64,000 bases of DNA from Symsagittifera roscoffensis (taxonomy: Eukaryota; Xenacoelomorpha; Acoela; Convolutidae). A model generated the notes under the pieces. The model saw only the letters and a program-made list of their open reading frames with translations. It had not been told where the DNA came from and ran no database searches. The position numbers and the translations under genes are program-made. The stretch covers positions 26,991,254 through 27,055,253 of the forward strand of contig NC_087065.1 of NCBI RefSeq assembly GCF_963678635.1. The letters run 5' to 3'. This document shows, piece by piece, positions 1 through 13,700 of the stretch (the first letter of the stretch is position 1; each line of letters begins with the position of its first letter).

Positions 1-770
1 AGCGGAAATTAAACTGGCGAGCAAAAATTAAGCATGTATTTAGGAATTTCTATTATATCCTTGGGCAAAAAAAACAGGGACCATTTAACGCTCATTTACG
101 GAAGAAATAGCTGTTCAATTCTACCCTGCAGGCACATAATCATGCGGCGCTGAGCACACTTCATGCAAAATTTAGGAGAATCTACCGTTTCCTGGTTAAG
201 ACACTAGACTACATACTATATAATACTATGCACAGATATGGAAACATATATGGGTTCCAAACTCTAAATATACAAATTTAGTGCTGGTATAGTTCCCTCA
301 TACTATGAAGCCTGAATTGTGAACTCTTGGGAACTATGAGCCCGTATCCCTCAATGTTTAATAATAGACCACCAACACTTCACTCCGAGCAAGGCAATGT
401 AACAAACTATAACACTTCTCTCTGGGTTCTGCAAGTTATTTGTGAAGTATTTGTCAAAGTCGACATGTTGAACGAGCTTTTAGATTACGAAAGATTCCGT
501 GTCTAACAGAAGGTTTTAAAAACATCCGTTTTTCTCGCGTTACCACTATGGTAGCAGAAATCAGAAAAATAACACTAGGGTCGAATAGCAATGATATCAT
601 AATAATAAAACAGAATTTCAAAAAGTTGTCATATCCTTCATTAGCACATAACGTGTTTAAACAGACATAAATGCTGTCACCTTGCGTGATTCAAATTGGT
701 CTATACTTCTCTGAAAAGTAACAATGATAGCCAGTTGATGTGCAAGAAGCACTGAATGTTCCGAATTAGT
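1..770. other. No recognisable gene
   Basis: AT-rich sequence without a convincing exon on either strand. It could be intergenic or part of a downstream intron of the ankyrin gene, whose 3' exons are not in the window. Confidence 0.5.
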
Positions 771-771
771 T

Positions 772-1700
772 AAATAAAATCAAACATAGCCAACAGACAG
801 TTGGAAAAAAGTAAAACAAATAAAAAAAATCAGAAAAAAAGCTGATAAAAAATTTCTGAACATTTTTCAACTTGCGAATTTAGAAAAAAAATATTACGTT
901 GCAGCTCTTTGAAGTTCAAATACTGTTTAAAATTGGCCTTTTTTTGGTGAATTTTTCCCATTTGGAGAAAACTGGATTAGTGGGTTCTTATTTGATTCCG
1001 CTGAGAATTCAAAAAGCAAAACCCCATTTTTGAAATTAGATGTGATTCACGTAGCCAACAGACATAGCCAACAGATAGAAGTCATTCACGTTTTTCGTGA
1101 ACTTTCCACTTTTGCTGTTCGTGGAATTTGCCTTCATTTAAAAAAAGCAGATAACTTGATAAAAATCATGTGCCAAACCGAGAAAAATCAAATTTGAGCA
1201 TGACAAAATCTAACGAATTTTTCTTGAAAAAAAAACAAACACGAAAAATCATCCAGACCAATATACGTTAAAATCGCTTCGTTATTTTACACTTAAGAAC
1301 CATAGCCAACAGACAGTTGGAAAAGAGTCAATGAAAACAGAAGGAAACAAAAGGAACACTGACTAGTTATTTCATAAACTTCAATTTATAGCCTTAAAGC
1401 TCTTCGAATTTCAAGAAAAAATTATGAGTGACACTTTTTTGATAAAATTAACCAAGGTGTAAATTGCTTACTCCACAGGCATCTGAAACTTGAATTCCAG
1501 TTTCGAAATTAGAAGTCGATCACGCTTTTCGTGACCTTTATAATTTCGCAGTTCGTTAGTGGAGTTTGCCTTCCGTTCAACAAAGGAAATGAACTGAACT
1601 TGAAAGAAACCAAATTCAAACTGCGAAAAAATTAATTTAAGATTGAAAAAAAATTATCTCGACTTATAAAAGAGTCTGAATTACGCTCATAGACTCTTGA
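772..1700 (+). repeat. Dispersed repeat family, two adjacent copies
   Basis: Two successive copies of an interspersed repeat recognised by CAACAGACAGTTGGAAAA (near 788 and 1302). Each is followed by shared blocks: TTTGAATTTCAAGAA-like, CACTTTTTTGATAAAATT, AGAAGT..ATCACG..TTTCGTGACCTTTA and TTTGCCTTCC. The same order of blocks returns in the ankyrin introns and at 23.3 kb. No coding sequence is seen. Confidence 0.7.
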
Positions 1701-1969
1701 TAAGGGAACAACGAAAAAACGTGGAAAAAAAATATTTTTACCATGTTTTTTTGGCAAATAATTAGGTAGAAAGGCACAGAACGAGAAAAAGATAGAGCTA
1801 AAATAAAGAGTAAACTGCAAAAATATAAAATCAGTGACATCAAAATCGAGTTGTCAGTGTCAGCAAATATCGTGAAATTTAATATGAAAATAGGAAAAGT
1901 TCAAAACAATTTTACACGACACTGTGACAACTTTTAAAAATTCTTTGGAGTCCAAATTACAGCTAAAAT

Positions 1970-2360
1970 AATTTCAGACAGAGGCGAAGCTCCATGTGAA
2001 CACACATTTTAAAAACCTTGAAAAAATATATTTTTCTATACGCCGAAAACGAACTTCTGTTTCGCGTGCGATTTGGTTTAACAGCTTCATGAGCGATTTG
2101 TTTTTTAAAAAGTGAAATCGTATAATAACACTATGCTCGCTAGTTTGCGTGTGTAAATATGATCGGAAAGCATGATCACAACCTTGAGGTTGCGAAAATC
2201 GGGAAGCAAGAAACCTAGCGAACAGACAGTTGGAAAAAATCAATGAACAAGGCCATGAAAGATTTAATTTTCGAAAAAAAATCAAGTTTTGAGTTTCAAA
2301 AAAATAGATCAACGATTTTTTCACAGAGGCGAAGCGGAGCTTCACACCACTTACAATACC
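1970..2360. repeat. Dispersed repeat remnants with GCGAAGC hairpin ends
   Basis: CAGAGGCGAAGC-type ends occur at about 1977 and 2322-2346, the second followed by GGAGCTTCAC so that it can fold on itself. A CAACAGACAGTTGGAAAA copy lies at about 2220. The short ORFs here are on both strands of repeat DNA and are not believed to be genes. Confidence 0.55.
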
Positions 2361-2791
2361 ACAAACATACAGCATCGCAAGCTAGCAGACAGAAAATGAA
2401 ACAAAAGCAACTAAGTCGAAAAACAATTATAATGTTCAGAAAAACTATGACAACAAAATTTTCAGAACTTTGTTTGGAATGATATTCAATTTAAAAACAC
2501 GTTTATTAAGTATTCAGACATAAAAACTCTGAATCAATTGGTAAATAAAAAATCTGAATCAATGGATAAACTTTTTTTCAGCTGGAAATCTAAGAATCAA
2601 AGTCCACTTAAGCGATTAGTAACCGATCACTTTTTCACGCCATTTTCTTATTAGTAATTAAATAGCGCAATTTTCCTACCTTTTAGAACTGGAATTGAAA
2701 TCAGAAACTGAACATATAATGAATTATTATTTGTATTGCATTTCTGTAGTTATTAGAGCATTTTAAGCCTTTTCCTGAAAATATATATCAC

Positions 2792-2970
2792 ACAGAGGCG
2801 AAGCTGCGCTTCGCTAACACTAGCAAGAACACGACACAACGCGGCTCTATAAAGTGCAAAAGGAACGAAGAATTAGGCCTGGAATTACTAAAAACTCGGC
2901 TATGTCTCGGATTCGAACCTACGACCAAAAGATTATTTATCTCACGCACTAACCACTCAGCCACGGACGC
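2792..2970 (-). repeat. tRNA-derived SINE
   Basis: Read on the minus strand, the 5' head has a pol III A box (TGGCTGAGTGG, 2953-2963) and a perfect B box (GGTTCGAATCC, 2909-2919) at tRNA-like spacing. A body follows and ends in the GCGAAGC/GCTTCGC hairpin at 2792-2815. The acceptor-stem halves do not pair, so this is a SINE head and not a working tRNA gene. An 18-bp tandem duplication around ACGGACGCTTACTTAAT lies just outside the head (about 2963-2998). Confidence 0.75.
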
Positions 2971-2998
2971 TTACTTAATCACGGACGCTTACTTAATG

Positions 2999-3839
2999 AA
3001 AAACCTAGCCATAGAACCGATGCTAATTTCCTATCATACAGTGAAACTTTCTTATAAGTGAACTTTTTTGCGCGTTAGGTTAAAAAAGAAGTTTCGTACT
3101 AATACACTAACGCTGGCAAGTGTGATCAAGACTTACACAAGTGAAAATCTTTGAAACTTCAAAAATTCAACTTTTGGATGAGTTTTTGCAAAGATAACAG
3201 CGGCCGCAATATTCTGTCAAACTCGCACAGCAACTCGAAATTCTTGATACATTTCTTGTTTGCTTTTGGAGCTAAATTTGGTCTATTACATCAAAATTTC
3301 TAATTAGAAAAGAATTTGATCTAAGCAAACAGGGGCAAAAGCAGAGCTTTGCACAACTTGCGACATAAAATGAATAATTCGCTGGCAGATGAACCGAGAA
3401 ACTGAAAAATAAAAACTATTTTTCTCAAAAAGTATAAAATTTGCAATAAAATCCTTGAAAGAGTCTTGAAAATGAAAAAATTTTAAAAAAATTTCCACAA
3501 AGAGATGAAGCATCGCACGACTTGTGATATAACCTATAACTTAAATGACAAACAACCGACAACCATAGAGCTGAAAGCAGTAAAAACATCGAAAAAATAA
3601 CCGAAAATTTTCCCTCATTTTTGAATTATAACTAGCGTGTAACGCATCTCCGGTGCTTGGGAATTTTAAGTACACTATAGAAAACAGCATACACTGGAAG
3701 TAACATATGCATCCTTTGAGTGTACAGCACCCGATTCCAGGGTCGGTAATTTTAAATTTTGTCAAATGTTTTTTCAAGTTTTTTTTTAATTCAAACGTTG
3801 AAAAACCATAAGGTTTTTACATCTTGGTTCATTTTAATG
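2999..3839. other. No recognisable gene
   Basis: AT-rich sequence; nothing supportable beyond short unlikely ORFs. Confidence 0.45.
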
Positions 3840-5070
3840 ACACGAAAAAACGTCGATCTCCATATTTAAAAAAAAATGAGCAAGGTCGTTTAGACGAACG
3901 ATCTATAACTCCTGAGAGTACTCTCACAGTACCAACCTACAGCGTTTTTCCTGAAAAACGATAAACAACGCCATATCTCAAAAACTACAAGGATTCGAGA
4001 AGTAAAACTTGGAGGTAAGATTTGCAAGCCTTGGAAAAACTCTGACTGCGCCCAATTACGGCTAGAAAATTCATATTTTTTTGAAAAAAAAAAATTAAAT
4101 ATGTTTTCTGAAAATTTTATGAAAAATCACATAAAAACGTCACGACTGGAAAACTACAAAGACTTGAGCATTAATATTTTGAGGCAAGATTCGCAACTCC
4201 TGAGAAAAGTCTGATAGCCCCCAAGTAAAGGGTTGGGAAACTCAAATTTGAAAAAAAAAATGAAATTTCTGAATCACAAAAAACCTTTTATCTCAAAAAC
4301 TACAAGAACTTGAGCAGTCATACTTCGAGGCAAAAATCAAAACTCCTGGGACTACCCTGACAGAGCCTCTCTTTAAAGATGGTAACTTTAAGTATAGTGA
4401 TTTTTTTATATCTCAGATCTTTGGACAACTTTAAAAAAAAGACATAAGATACGCTCCCATCGCGGAAACTAAGAGCGTTTGAACAGTTGCATTTTCACGT
4501 AAAATTTGCAACCTGGAACTCCTGAGAATGCCCTCACAAAACCTTACCACAAGGCTGAGAGTTTCAAATCTTTTGAATTTTTGAAATCTAAAGTTTTAAA
4601 AGTTTTCTGTAAAAAAATTAAAAAATCATAAAAAACGGCATATCTCGAAAACCAAAATGATTTGAGCAGTCATAATTGGATGCCAGGTTTGAAACCTTTG
4701 AAATTACCCTGACAGCACCCCATTATTGAGTTGAGAAATTCAATTCGGGTTAGTTTTTTTATATCTAAAATTTTGGAAAAAATCATAAAACACGTCATAT
4801 CTCGAGAACTACAAGGTGAGGCAAGAACTGCAACCCTTGAGAGTACTCTTACAGCAATCAATTGCAGGGTTGGAAATTTTGAGTTTTCTGTTAATTTCTT
4901 TGTAATTTGGGTTTTCTGAAAAAAATTTGAAAAAACTAGATAAACCGTCTTATAGCGCACACTAAAAGGATTTGGGCATTCATAATTGGATGTCAAATTC
5001 GCCACCCCTGGGGGAACCCTGACATCATCCACTATTAGGCTGCTTATTTGAAACTCGATTAAAGAAACAC
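3840..5070. repeat. Decayed tandem repeat (satellite-like)
   Basis: Seven degenerate units share the order: ATATCTCAAAAACTACAAG-like block, TTGAGCAGTCATA-like block, AACTCCTGAGA..CTCTGACAG-like block, then an A/T-rich spacer. The first block recurs near 3972, 4144, 4288, 4455, 4640, 4796 and 4950, a period of about 145-185 bp. Both ORFs overlapping this stretch (minus 4670-5155, plus 4731-4919) run across unit boundaries and are taken as chance. Confidence 0.65.
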
Positions 5071-5544
5071 TGAATTCAACTGGAAAGTCGAAGAAAGTTC
5101 TTAACCATTGCAATACGATACAGCTTAAACGTGAAAAAATTCTTTCGTTAAACATGCAAAAATAATAGGTTGAAAAAACTTGAGCGTGGCGAGAGTGTTA
5201 AGCCCGCATTTAAATATATAATAGATTCTGTTCATGAAAATATGCCACTACGCAAAACAATTCAATGTGAAATAAGCAGCAAAAATAACTTAAAAGGCGG
5301 TCACAAAGCCGATAGTTCTTGAGCAGACACCTTGCGCCGGAAAAAAAACGTTTTCATTAGAAAAGCTCGAAAACTAAAAAATTGACAAAACGTTTTTGCT
5401 CCTCAAACGGTACAAAAAGAAGCCTCTATGCCGATATTTTTAAAGCCCAAATATTTTAAGCCGAATAATGAAAAAAACAAAAAGAGCTGATAAATTGAAA
5501 TCGAAGTTGGTAAATTTACAAACAACATTTGAAAAAAATATCAA

Positions 5545-5850
5545 CACAGAGGCGAATTTGCACTTCGTATGCACATGCAAAAATATGACCGATAAAGCTA
5601 CTGGGAAAAACTGAATGAGTAAAACTTACAAAATTTCAAAAGTGACGCAAGCCAATTATAACGCATTAGCAGTACCAGTCAATTTGAGAAAAAAGAATTT
5701 TACCAACTAACATGCCTCAATTTATAGAGCGGACGCATTTTATTTAGTATAAGAAAAAGATAATTAAAAAATCCGACCCTGCCCAGGTATGAAACCTCTT
5801 ATTTTATTGCGGTCTCCTTCCCTACCTCTACGCTACAGATCCATGATACT
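5545..5850 (-). repeat. Decayed tRNA-derived SINE
   Basis: On the minus strand a weak A box (around GTAGCGTAGAGGTAGGGA) and a degenerate B box (GGTTTCATACC) lie near 5780-5840. The far end at 5545 carries CACAGAGGCGAA..CACTTCG, the same terminal hairpin as the SINE at 2.8-2.97 kb. More diverged than that copy. Confidence 0.5.
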
Positions 5851-7396
5851 TTTAAGCTAAAGCGCTAATTGTAATATAGTAGTGTATCAATATCCTTAGC
5901 ATTGGCTGTACTTAATAGCTGTCATCTTGTTAACAAAGTTATTCGCGGAAAAAATTGTAGCACCCGATTGCAAAAACCCTTGCTTATTGCCAGAGTACAG
6001 AGACGAATTGAGAACATGCTTAAAGGTAGCTGAAAAAAAATCGAAAAAGCGTCAAAAAAATTAGAAGGCCAAGAATTATTTTATTTTTTCAAAGAAAAAC
6101 ATAGCAAACAGACAAAGTGTCGATGAATTCAAGAAAACAGATAGAAGAAAACATCCTTTTAAAGTACATTCAAAGAAAAAATTGTTGCCTTGTAAAACTT
6201 TATCCCCCTAAGAAATAATCCCCCATTCGCACTTTAATTAAAGGAGCGTTATTTTCTGCCTTTCAGCAAATGAATTTGATTTGAACTTTTAAAAAAATAA
6301 TATAAAACCGCATAAAAATCAAATTTGAGCGTGAACAACTTTCTGACTTTTTCTGAAACTTAAAAAAATAATTTTTTCATTTTTTCGCATTCGCACTCTG
6401 CAGCTTTGTTATCAGAGAGCTGAAATTACCTTCTCTTTGTCAAATTAACTTACAATGATCTTAAAAACCCAATATAAACCCCGAAAGCAATAATTTGAGC
6501 ATGAACAAATAAAAAAAAACACTTCTTTCAAATAAAAAAAAAACACGATCTAAAACAGTGTCTTCATTTCTTCATTGATACTAAACTAGATTTGTCACCA
6601 CAGCACGATTGGTTCATCAACGCAAACAGCACAGAGGCTTTTATATGCCAACACAATTAATAACATTAAACATCTTTGGGATTACCAAAGATGCGCGTGA
6701 AAAAAATATCAGATGTCAAGTTATCAATTTGAGAGATAATCGGTACAAAAGATTAAATCACTAAAACGCAAATAAAAATCAGAATAAAATTTAAAAAACT
6801 GTTCTAGCTAACATTCGACGAAACAGATTGCAACATTTATAATACTACAAAAAAAGATAATTTAGATGAGAAGTCACTAACATTTTGCTCCTGAAATAGA
6901 TAATTATAGCTGAGTAGAGTAAACTAAAAGTTTGGGAAGTAAATTTGAACCGCTTCTTGTTTACGCAATAATTGCAAAAGTTACTTACAATTGCCTTGTC
7001 CTAAAAATGAAGGAAAAATTAACGAAACTTACTTTTCATCGTGATTATCGCCAAATATTTCAACTCCAATTAAGTACATACAGATAAATTGATTCAAATC
7101 AGGAATCTTACAACGTTGCAATACAACCAGGTTGTAATGAACTGCTATTTCGATTAGGTTATTTAATTTTAAATATGGAAATGCCAATAAATTCTTCTAT
7201 CAGTACTTCCTGAATATTCCGCATTTAACAATAAAGACACCTAAGTACCTTGCCTAAGTGCAAGTTCTATTTAAAGCTCCTAATGCAACAATATTAACGA
7301 CGATTCAGCAAATCTTCATCGATTTAACAGGAATAATGCAACTTATAAGCTAATTTACGAGGAAAATCAAGGTGAAAACGACGCAATTAGATAGAA
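5851..7396. other. No gene; repeat remnants
   Basis: Contains a diverged copy of the dispersed repeat at about 6105-6520 (starts CATAGCAAACAGACA). No ankyrin ZU5 or death-domain exon could be recognised here. Confidence 0.45.
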
Positions 7397-7525
7397 CTAC
7401 ATACAATATTTTAGGGTACAAAATGTTTTAATAAATACCAAATGATTCAACATACGTTGTGTTTTGCTACAGCACGTTGATGTGAACTGATAGTTGAAAC
7501 AAAAAGAGCAAGAGGGGATACCAAC

Positions 7526-7785
7526 CATGGTTATGTTTCCGGTCACTTCGGTCACTGGTTTCAATACATTAATGACTGCAATGTATCTCTTCTTCTGAGC
7601 AATCATCAGGGGCGTCGCTCCACTTAGAGTCTTCGCATTCGGGTTCGCCCCCTCTCTCAGAAGGAGATCTACCATTGCAGTGTTGCCCTGGTGTGCCGCA
7701 ATGTGTAGAGCCGAATGACCTGCCTCATTCGTGTCGTGCACCGAGCACCCAACTCGCAGCAGGTACTTGACGACGTCCATGTTGT
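7526..7785 (-). CDS. Ank: Ankyrin exon 11 (end of repeat 22, repeats 23-24)
   Basis: 260 bp. Finishes repeat 22 ([10 protein letters not shown]), then repeats 23 and 24 ([20 protein letters not shown]) and the VTEV tail that ends the ankyrin repeat stack. If left unspliced, the frame runs to a stop at 7397, adding about 42 unrelated residues; this could be intron retention or a short isoform. Confidence 0.85.
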
Positions 7786-10700
7786 CTAAGCAAAAATGAA
7801 AACATCAGCGCCCAATAAACATCTTGTTATAACCTTATGTAGAGTTATCATTTAAATTTCGACTGTCAGCCTATATATTTTCTATACAAATCCTCTTCAG
7901 CCAAAAGCCTTTCAAAATTTACACTTTTTTGAACGAATATTCATTAAAAACTACATTATGAGGATCAAATAGTCGCAATTTCACAGATGGAAAAACTTAA
8001 TATAATTTGCCAGATTGAAGCATGAAGTAGCCAACTTCAACTTCAAAGGCCAGTTAGTTCTATTTGATGAACTATACGCATGAAATCAGTTATCTCAAAT
8101 TAATTCACAGCTCATGTAAACGTGAGGCGACCTCATGGCTACTTTCAGAAGGTAAGCGACGAGAGATATGACAGAGAATTTTGACTGCCATACAACTTAA
8201 CACTATCTCTTCAGCAATCAACACAAAACTGCTCGCTCAATTAGAAACCCCGCGTAGAGTTATACTTAACAAAAGTTATAAGAAGCTATTCGTTATGAAT
8301 TTCCTTCAAACTTGCCAGCTTATGCCTTCTAAGCACCAGCCAATATTTGTACATAATACAAACTTCACTCTATCTTTGCCAAAAACCCAGAACAAACCCA
8401 CAATCACTGCGTGATTATATAGTGCAAATACTTTGAAGCCACTACAAGTAGACTCCGTTAGCTGAAACAACGGTACTGGTCGACCGAATTCGGAGCTTAA
8501 CATTCAGTGACCGTACCTAACTGAATCCGGCCACATGTTCTCAGATGTGTCCGAAGAATTGATAATCTGACAAACTTAGAAACATTATGCATTCAATTAC
8601 AAACGGATCTTTCAACGCACGGAGAGAAGCTGAAACTCAGAATAAGACAATTTTATAACCAAGGCGGGCAATCCGGCGTCTTTCAAAAATTTTCAATTCG
8701 TCCGAGTTGCATTTCTGCTTGGTCGCGCGTAATTAATTGAGCATGACATTCTGAATGGTATTATGAATTGATCATTTTTATCAATGCTCGCTTCTCAATG
8801 AACAAACTAAAACTAGTTTACTGAGCAAAGCGCATATCAAAGCCACAATAACTAGATCTACGAGACCGACAACCATCTAACTATTGTCATTTTAGTCACA
8901 AATCTGTACTTTGTAGAATCAAATGGGCTCAACGGATAGTTCTTTTAGTTAGCTACTCGAGTATAAGCAACATCAGTTGTTTTTGAAGCCCATAATCTTC
9001 CGAGGAATATCAACTTGCTTAACTAATTAATTTCATAAGCTTAAATGAATGACTATTTTCGAATACGGTCAACCGAAAAAATAACAAATTTCAAAAAATT
9101 TATTTTCAAAAAATTACCCTCAAATCTTTTTAGAAATTCAAGAAACTTTTTATAATTGACACTTTTTTGACAAAATTAACACAACTTGAGCAAATCGAAT
9201 CACTAGAAAAGCATTTTATTCTGCTGCAATTTAGAAGAGCATGATATGGCTTCCATTTAAGGAATGAACGTGAACTTAGGTTATAACATTATTCGGACCA
9301 AGTCAACATTCCCCCCCCCCCCCCCCCCCCCCGCCCAAATCCGTTTAGGGGGGAGGTTGTTAACTCGGTTCTGAGTTCGAATTTTCAGCCAATCAGAATA
9401 GACCATTTTATATGCAGCGCTTAGCAAATTTAATTTTAATTAAGCGCTGGGGTGGAGGATCTTAACTTGGTCTATTTGGGGGGAGGATGTTAACTTGATC
9501 ACATTATTCCATTAAGATTTCTAAAAATTATTGAAACTAAGGCAGAAAACAAATTTTCGCGTTAGTTTTCTGACTGACCACCCCCAGGGGGTGGGAAGGA
9601 ATTATGACGTAGGGTGTTTTCGGGTCAAGTGTGATATCAAAATAAAGCTCTTTCAGCCGTGATTAGGATTCCGATTTTCTGTGAACAAATTTCAAGACTT
9701 TTCCTGAAAAAAACATCGCGACCTATATAAAAGTATTCACTTCGTTCATCAAATCTTGATAAAATTCCTGCCTGTGACTTGCTCGAAAAACCGAGTGTTG
9801 GCTTTTCGTGGCATTGTTTGCAGATAGGGGGGAAAATAAATATCGCTTCATGTAAAAGTTAGCATCGAAAAACTATCAACCTACAAACTATTCAGTATTT
9901 TTAATACATGTCTGTGCCAATAACTTGCACTTGAAAAATTATTTGCAAAATTAAACAGAACAGCAAAAACAGTCCGCGGACTACTCTTGTGTTTCGAACT
10001 TTCGTGAAAAAATTGATGATTCACCGTTTCGCTTAAGCCAGGAAACTGCTATATCTTGCCAGATCGATTTTTTCTGGTATTTTTTTTCGCTTAACTTTTG
10101 ACTCTGTTTCGGAGTATTTTCTCGTAACACTATCTTATGCATCATGCCTCTATCTAGCTCGCTCAAGCTACATGAAAAATAGTCTCTGGCCTTTCACAAG
10201 TAGTAAGCCGTAACTTTAAATGGCATCGAATCACTTTCAATAAATCCTTTCATCGATTTTATGCTTCACATGTTCCACCATCAAAAGAAATTTTGCAAAT
10301 GCTATTTCATTTTAGACCAGACAACAGTGCAATGATAACATTTTCCCAGCACCAAGCTATGGCCGAAATTTACATTCCACTGGAAAACATTCGATATTGC
10401 ATTAGGAGACTTGCTTTAAAAATCCGTAATAAATAAATGAAAGTATAACAATTTTGAGGTCGTAGCAATTTGAAACGTTATCTCCCAAGTACCCTCTATC
10501 GCCCATCTGCCATAGCACACTTAAGCGGCTGATAGATGTGACTCACATAGTATGGCAAATAATGAACTTATCAGTTCGATATACTCGGTAGGAAATGTCA
10601 ACACTTTTAGTAAAATGAAGAATGAAAATTGATTCAAATTCTGGTGTCTCTCAGCGAATTGCTCCGCCTTGAGAAAAAAGGGGCAAATTTGATGCTAGCC

Positions 10701-13700
10701 TAGCTTCAAAACTTGATTATGCACCATCAATGTAACAGTCGTTATATGGACTGGAAACTCGTTAATCGGCACCAGGGGAGGTGTTTTTGTTAAACAGATC
10801 CGACAGCTGAATGAAAAGCGCCATGATTAGGAATCAGACAATGCACCATTGATTGGAACCCTCTCCAATGCTCTTTTAAAAGTTATCTTCATTTTATATC
10901 ACACATTAAGTTAATTATTAAGGAAGTCAAGATTATCAGATAATAGGCACTAACTATGCTGTTGAACTCTTGACAGTTGATCTTTTATTCAGGCTAATAA
11001 ATACTCTCTTCTTGAGGGTCACAAAAATGACATACACTATCAATAATGTTTTTTGTGTGTGTTTTTTAGCTCGTTAAAACTTCTCCAGTGATACAGTAAC
11101 TGCATGTCATCAGTCAGTTGCGAAAATGTGACGATTTACCAACAAGTCAATCAAATATTAATTTCATTTTTCGTTGATTTATCGTAGTTGCCTTTGGGAG
11201 AATAACCTCACAAGCTTACGGGAACTGAAATATAGCTGAAATATACGGGAAAAGAGCTGAAATATACGGGAACTAAAAAGCCAACGTCCTTATTATTTGT
11301 ATAGACTGAAAATCTATAACCAAATGACACGAAATCGGACGTCAGAACAGTTTGAAAGAGTTTTGTCAAAGAACTTTGAAAAAGATATGGAAGAATGATT
11401 TCGTGTATTATCAAAGGGAAGTTCGCAGATGCATTAAATGACAGCTCACTTTTTTCTCTCGTTTATCAAACTTAGAATTACGAGATAGGCCAAAAGCTCC
11501 ACAAACGGTCAAACTACTCACAGCCAATCCATCTGATCGATTTTTTTTTCTTTCAAACCCTAAGCTCCCACACTAATTTAGCAAACAAAAATTACGATCG
11601 CTTTGCCCCGTTGACCAATGGAACTTTTAATAACAAAAAGTACAAAAACAACACTCCCTGGTTTTGAAACAATAATGGTTACAATATAGCATGGATGTAC
11701 TGACTGTGGTGTATTGCGGTGAGTAGGGGCGTGAACCCGGCCTTGGTCCTGGTGTCTTTTGCCACTCCGAACTGCTCCACCAGACATGCACAGCAGTCCA
11801 CACTGTCTGCCTCGGCCGACAGATGCAGCGGAGTCACCAGGTACTACAACAAACACATCACTAAATACTTGCTCTCACGTATTCTAGAATGATTAAGTAG
11901 AGTTCAGAAATAAAGACCAAGCCATGTGAACAATTTCCCTCCTAGACAAACCAAGTGAACAATTTTCCCCCTAAATTGGTTTGGTGGAGAGATAAACGTT
12001 GGGGTGAACATTCAGAATGGCCGACCAAAAAAATTTCACCGAAAGATTTCAACGCCCCCTCCCCATCAAAAACTTCAGCGCATGTCCCTGTGGATCCATC
12101 AAAAATAGTTCCGAATATTTCACAAAAATTTTTTTTGATTAATGCATGGCTCATTTAAAATTGCTTCAATCCAAAAGCTTCTATCATTTCAAATTTTTTC
12201 CGACAATCAGTGTAAAAAAGTTCTCAATGGTAATATTGTAGGATATAATAATCATAATAAATTGTTTCCAAGTGAAGTCATTGCACGAAGAGAATTAAAA
12301 ATGAATACTTCTTTTGCAAAAACATCACTTGTGAAAACTGAAAAACCAACTCACAGCAGTTGCGATTTGAGGATCGCCTTTTGAGTTGACCAGCAACTGG
12401 ATCATTTGCAGATGTTTCTCTCTCGCTGCCAAATGCAACGGCGCTGTACCGTTATCATTAGTGGCGTTTACATTCGCCCCATAGCTGATCAAGTTATGCG
12501 CATCTTTCCTGTTATCTCTCTTGGCTGCAATGTGCAGAGGCGTGTAGCCATTACTAGCCACACTATGCGGCGACGCTTTGCATTTTAACAAGATATTTGA
12601 AACATCGTGGTGCAAATAGTGCACTGAGACGTGTAACGGGGTCAGCATAAGCTTTCCGGCTAAGTCTGGATTAGCACCGGACTTCAAAAGCACTTGTGCG
12701 ACTTCAGGTTTGTCGTATTTGGCTGCTAAGTGCAATGGCGACAGTTGTTTCTTCGTAAGGCAGTTCGGCTCTGCTTTGTTCTGAAGAAGGTACTCCACTA
12801 CTTGTGGATGGCCCTCGCGCGTCGCCATGTGAATGGGTCTGTAGTTGTCTAGAGCTTCGTGCTCAATATCTGCCCCTCGTTTCACCAATAGTTTTACCAT
12901 GTCTAAATCTCCGTTTCGTGAAGCTATGTGCAATGGGGTGAGTTTTTCCAAAGCCTCGGCGTTGACTTCGGCTCCTGGAGAAAATATATTCGCTTAGATA
13001 GACTGCATGAAAAAAATTACCATTGAATTGACCGCCACTATGAACAATCATAATGATCTAATGCGATTGTTTTTTTCTGTCGACTTTTCATAGAATATCA
13101 GTATCATCACCATCACTGTTGTTTTGTGCAACTTTAGTGTTCAAAAATGCTATACCATCGCATCGTGAAGACAAGTTAACCAACCCGAGAAAAATCCAAT
13201 GCTCAAAATTTATTAGTTTAATTTTGTTCAGCAACAACTGGATTCTAACCGTTGTCTAGGAGCATCTGTGCTAAGTTGTAATGGCCTCCTCTGACTGCAA
13301 AATGAAGAGGCGACTCAAAATAGTTCTTAGTCTGGACATTGGCTCTGGCTTTACAATCAAGCAAAGGTTTCGCACACTAAAACATTGCAAATTGACATTG
13401 AGTTTCTGGAAATACAATCTTAGCTTCATAAACATGATTATAGCGTAAGTGAAGAGCACTTACGTCATCGAATCCGAAGAAGCATGCAACATGGAGAGGA
13501 GTCATTCCACTCTCGTTGGGGATGTTGGGGTCTGCGTTGTACTCTCTGAGAAGAAGCAGGATAATTCGGATTCTTCTCTTCTTCACTGCTATATGTAAAG
13601 CTGCATAACCGTTCTACATGAAAAAGATACATCCCATTAGATACGAGATAGCTCCCACAACGTTAGTTAACAGTGACCAGTTAGTGAGCATTTTTCAGAT

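Noticed and set aside
2897-2970. Functional tRNA gene on the minus strand
   Set aside because: A and B boxes are good but the acceptor stem does not pair and the body continues into SINE sequence.
4670-5155. 161-codon minus-strand ORF
   Set aside because: It spans degenerate satellite units and their boundaries; no motif, and translations of neighbouring units do not match.
9311-9332. Poly-C run as an assembly error
   Set aside because: It lies inside a MITE with matching ends and target duplication. The run length may be inexact, but the C-rich end is matched by a G-rich right end.
13271-13459. 62-codon minus-strand ORF as the ankyrin exon frame
   Set aside because: The ANK repeat is in another frame of the same segment and joins exons 7 and 9 exactly; this frame has no repeat motif.
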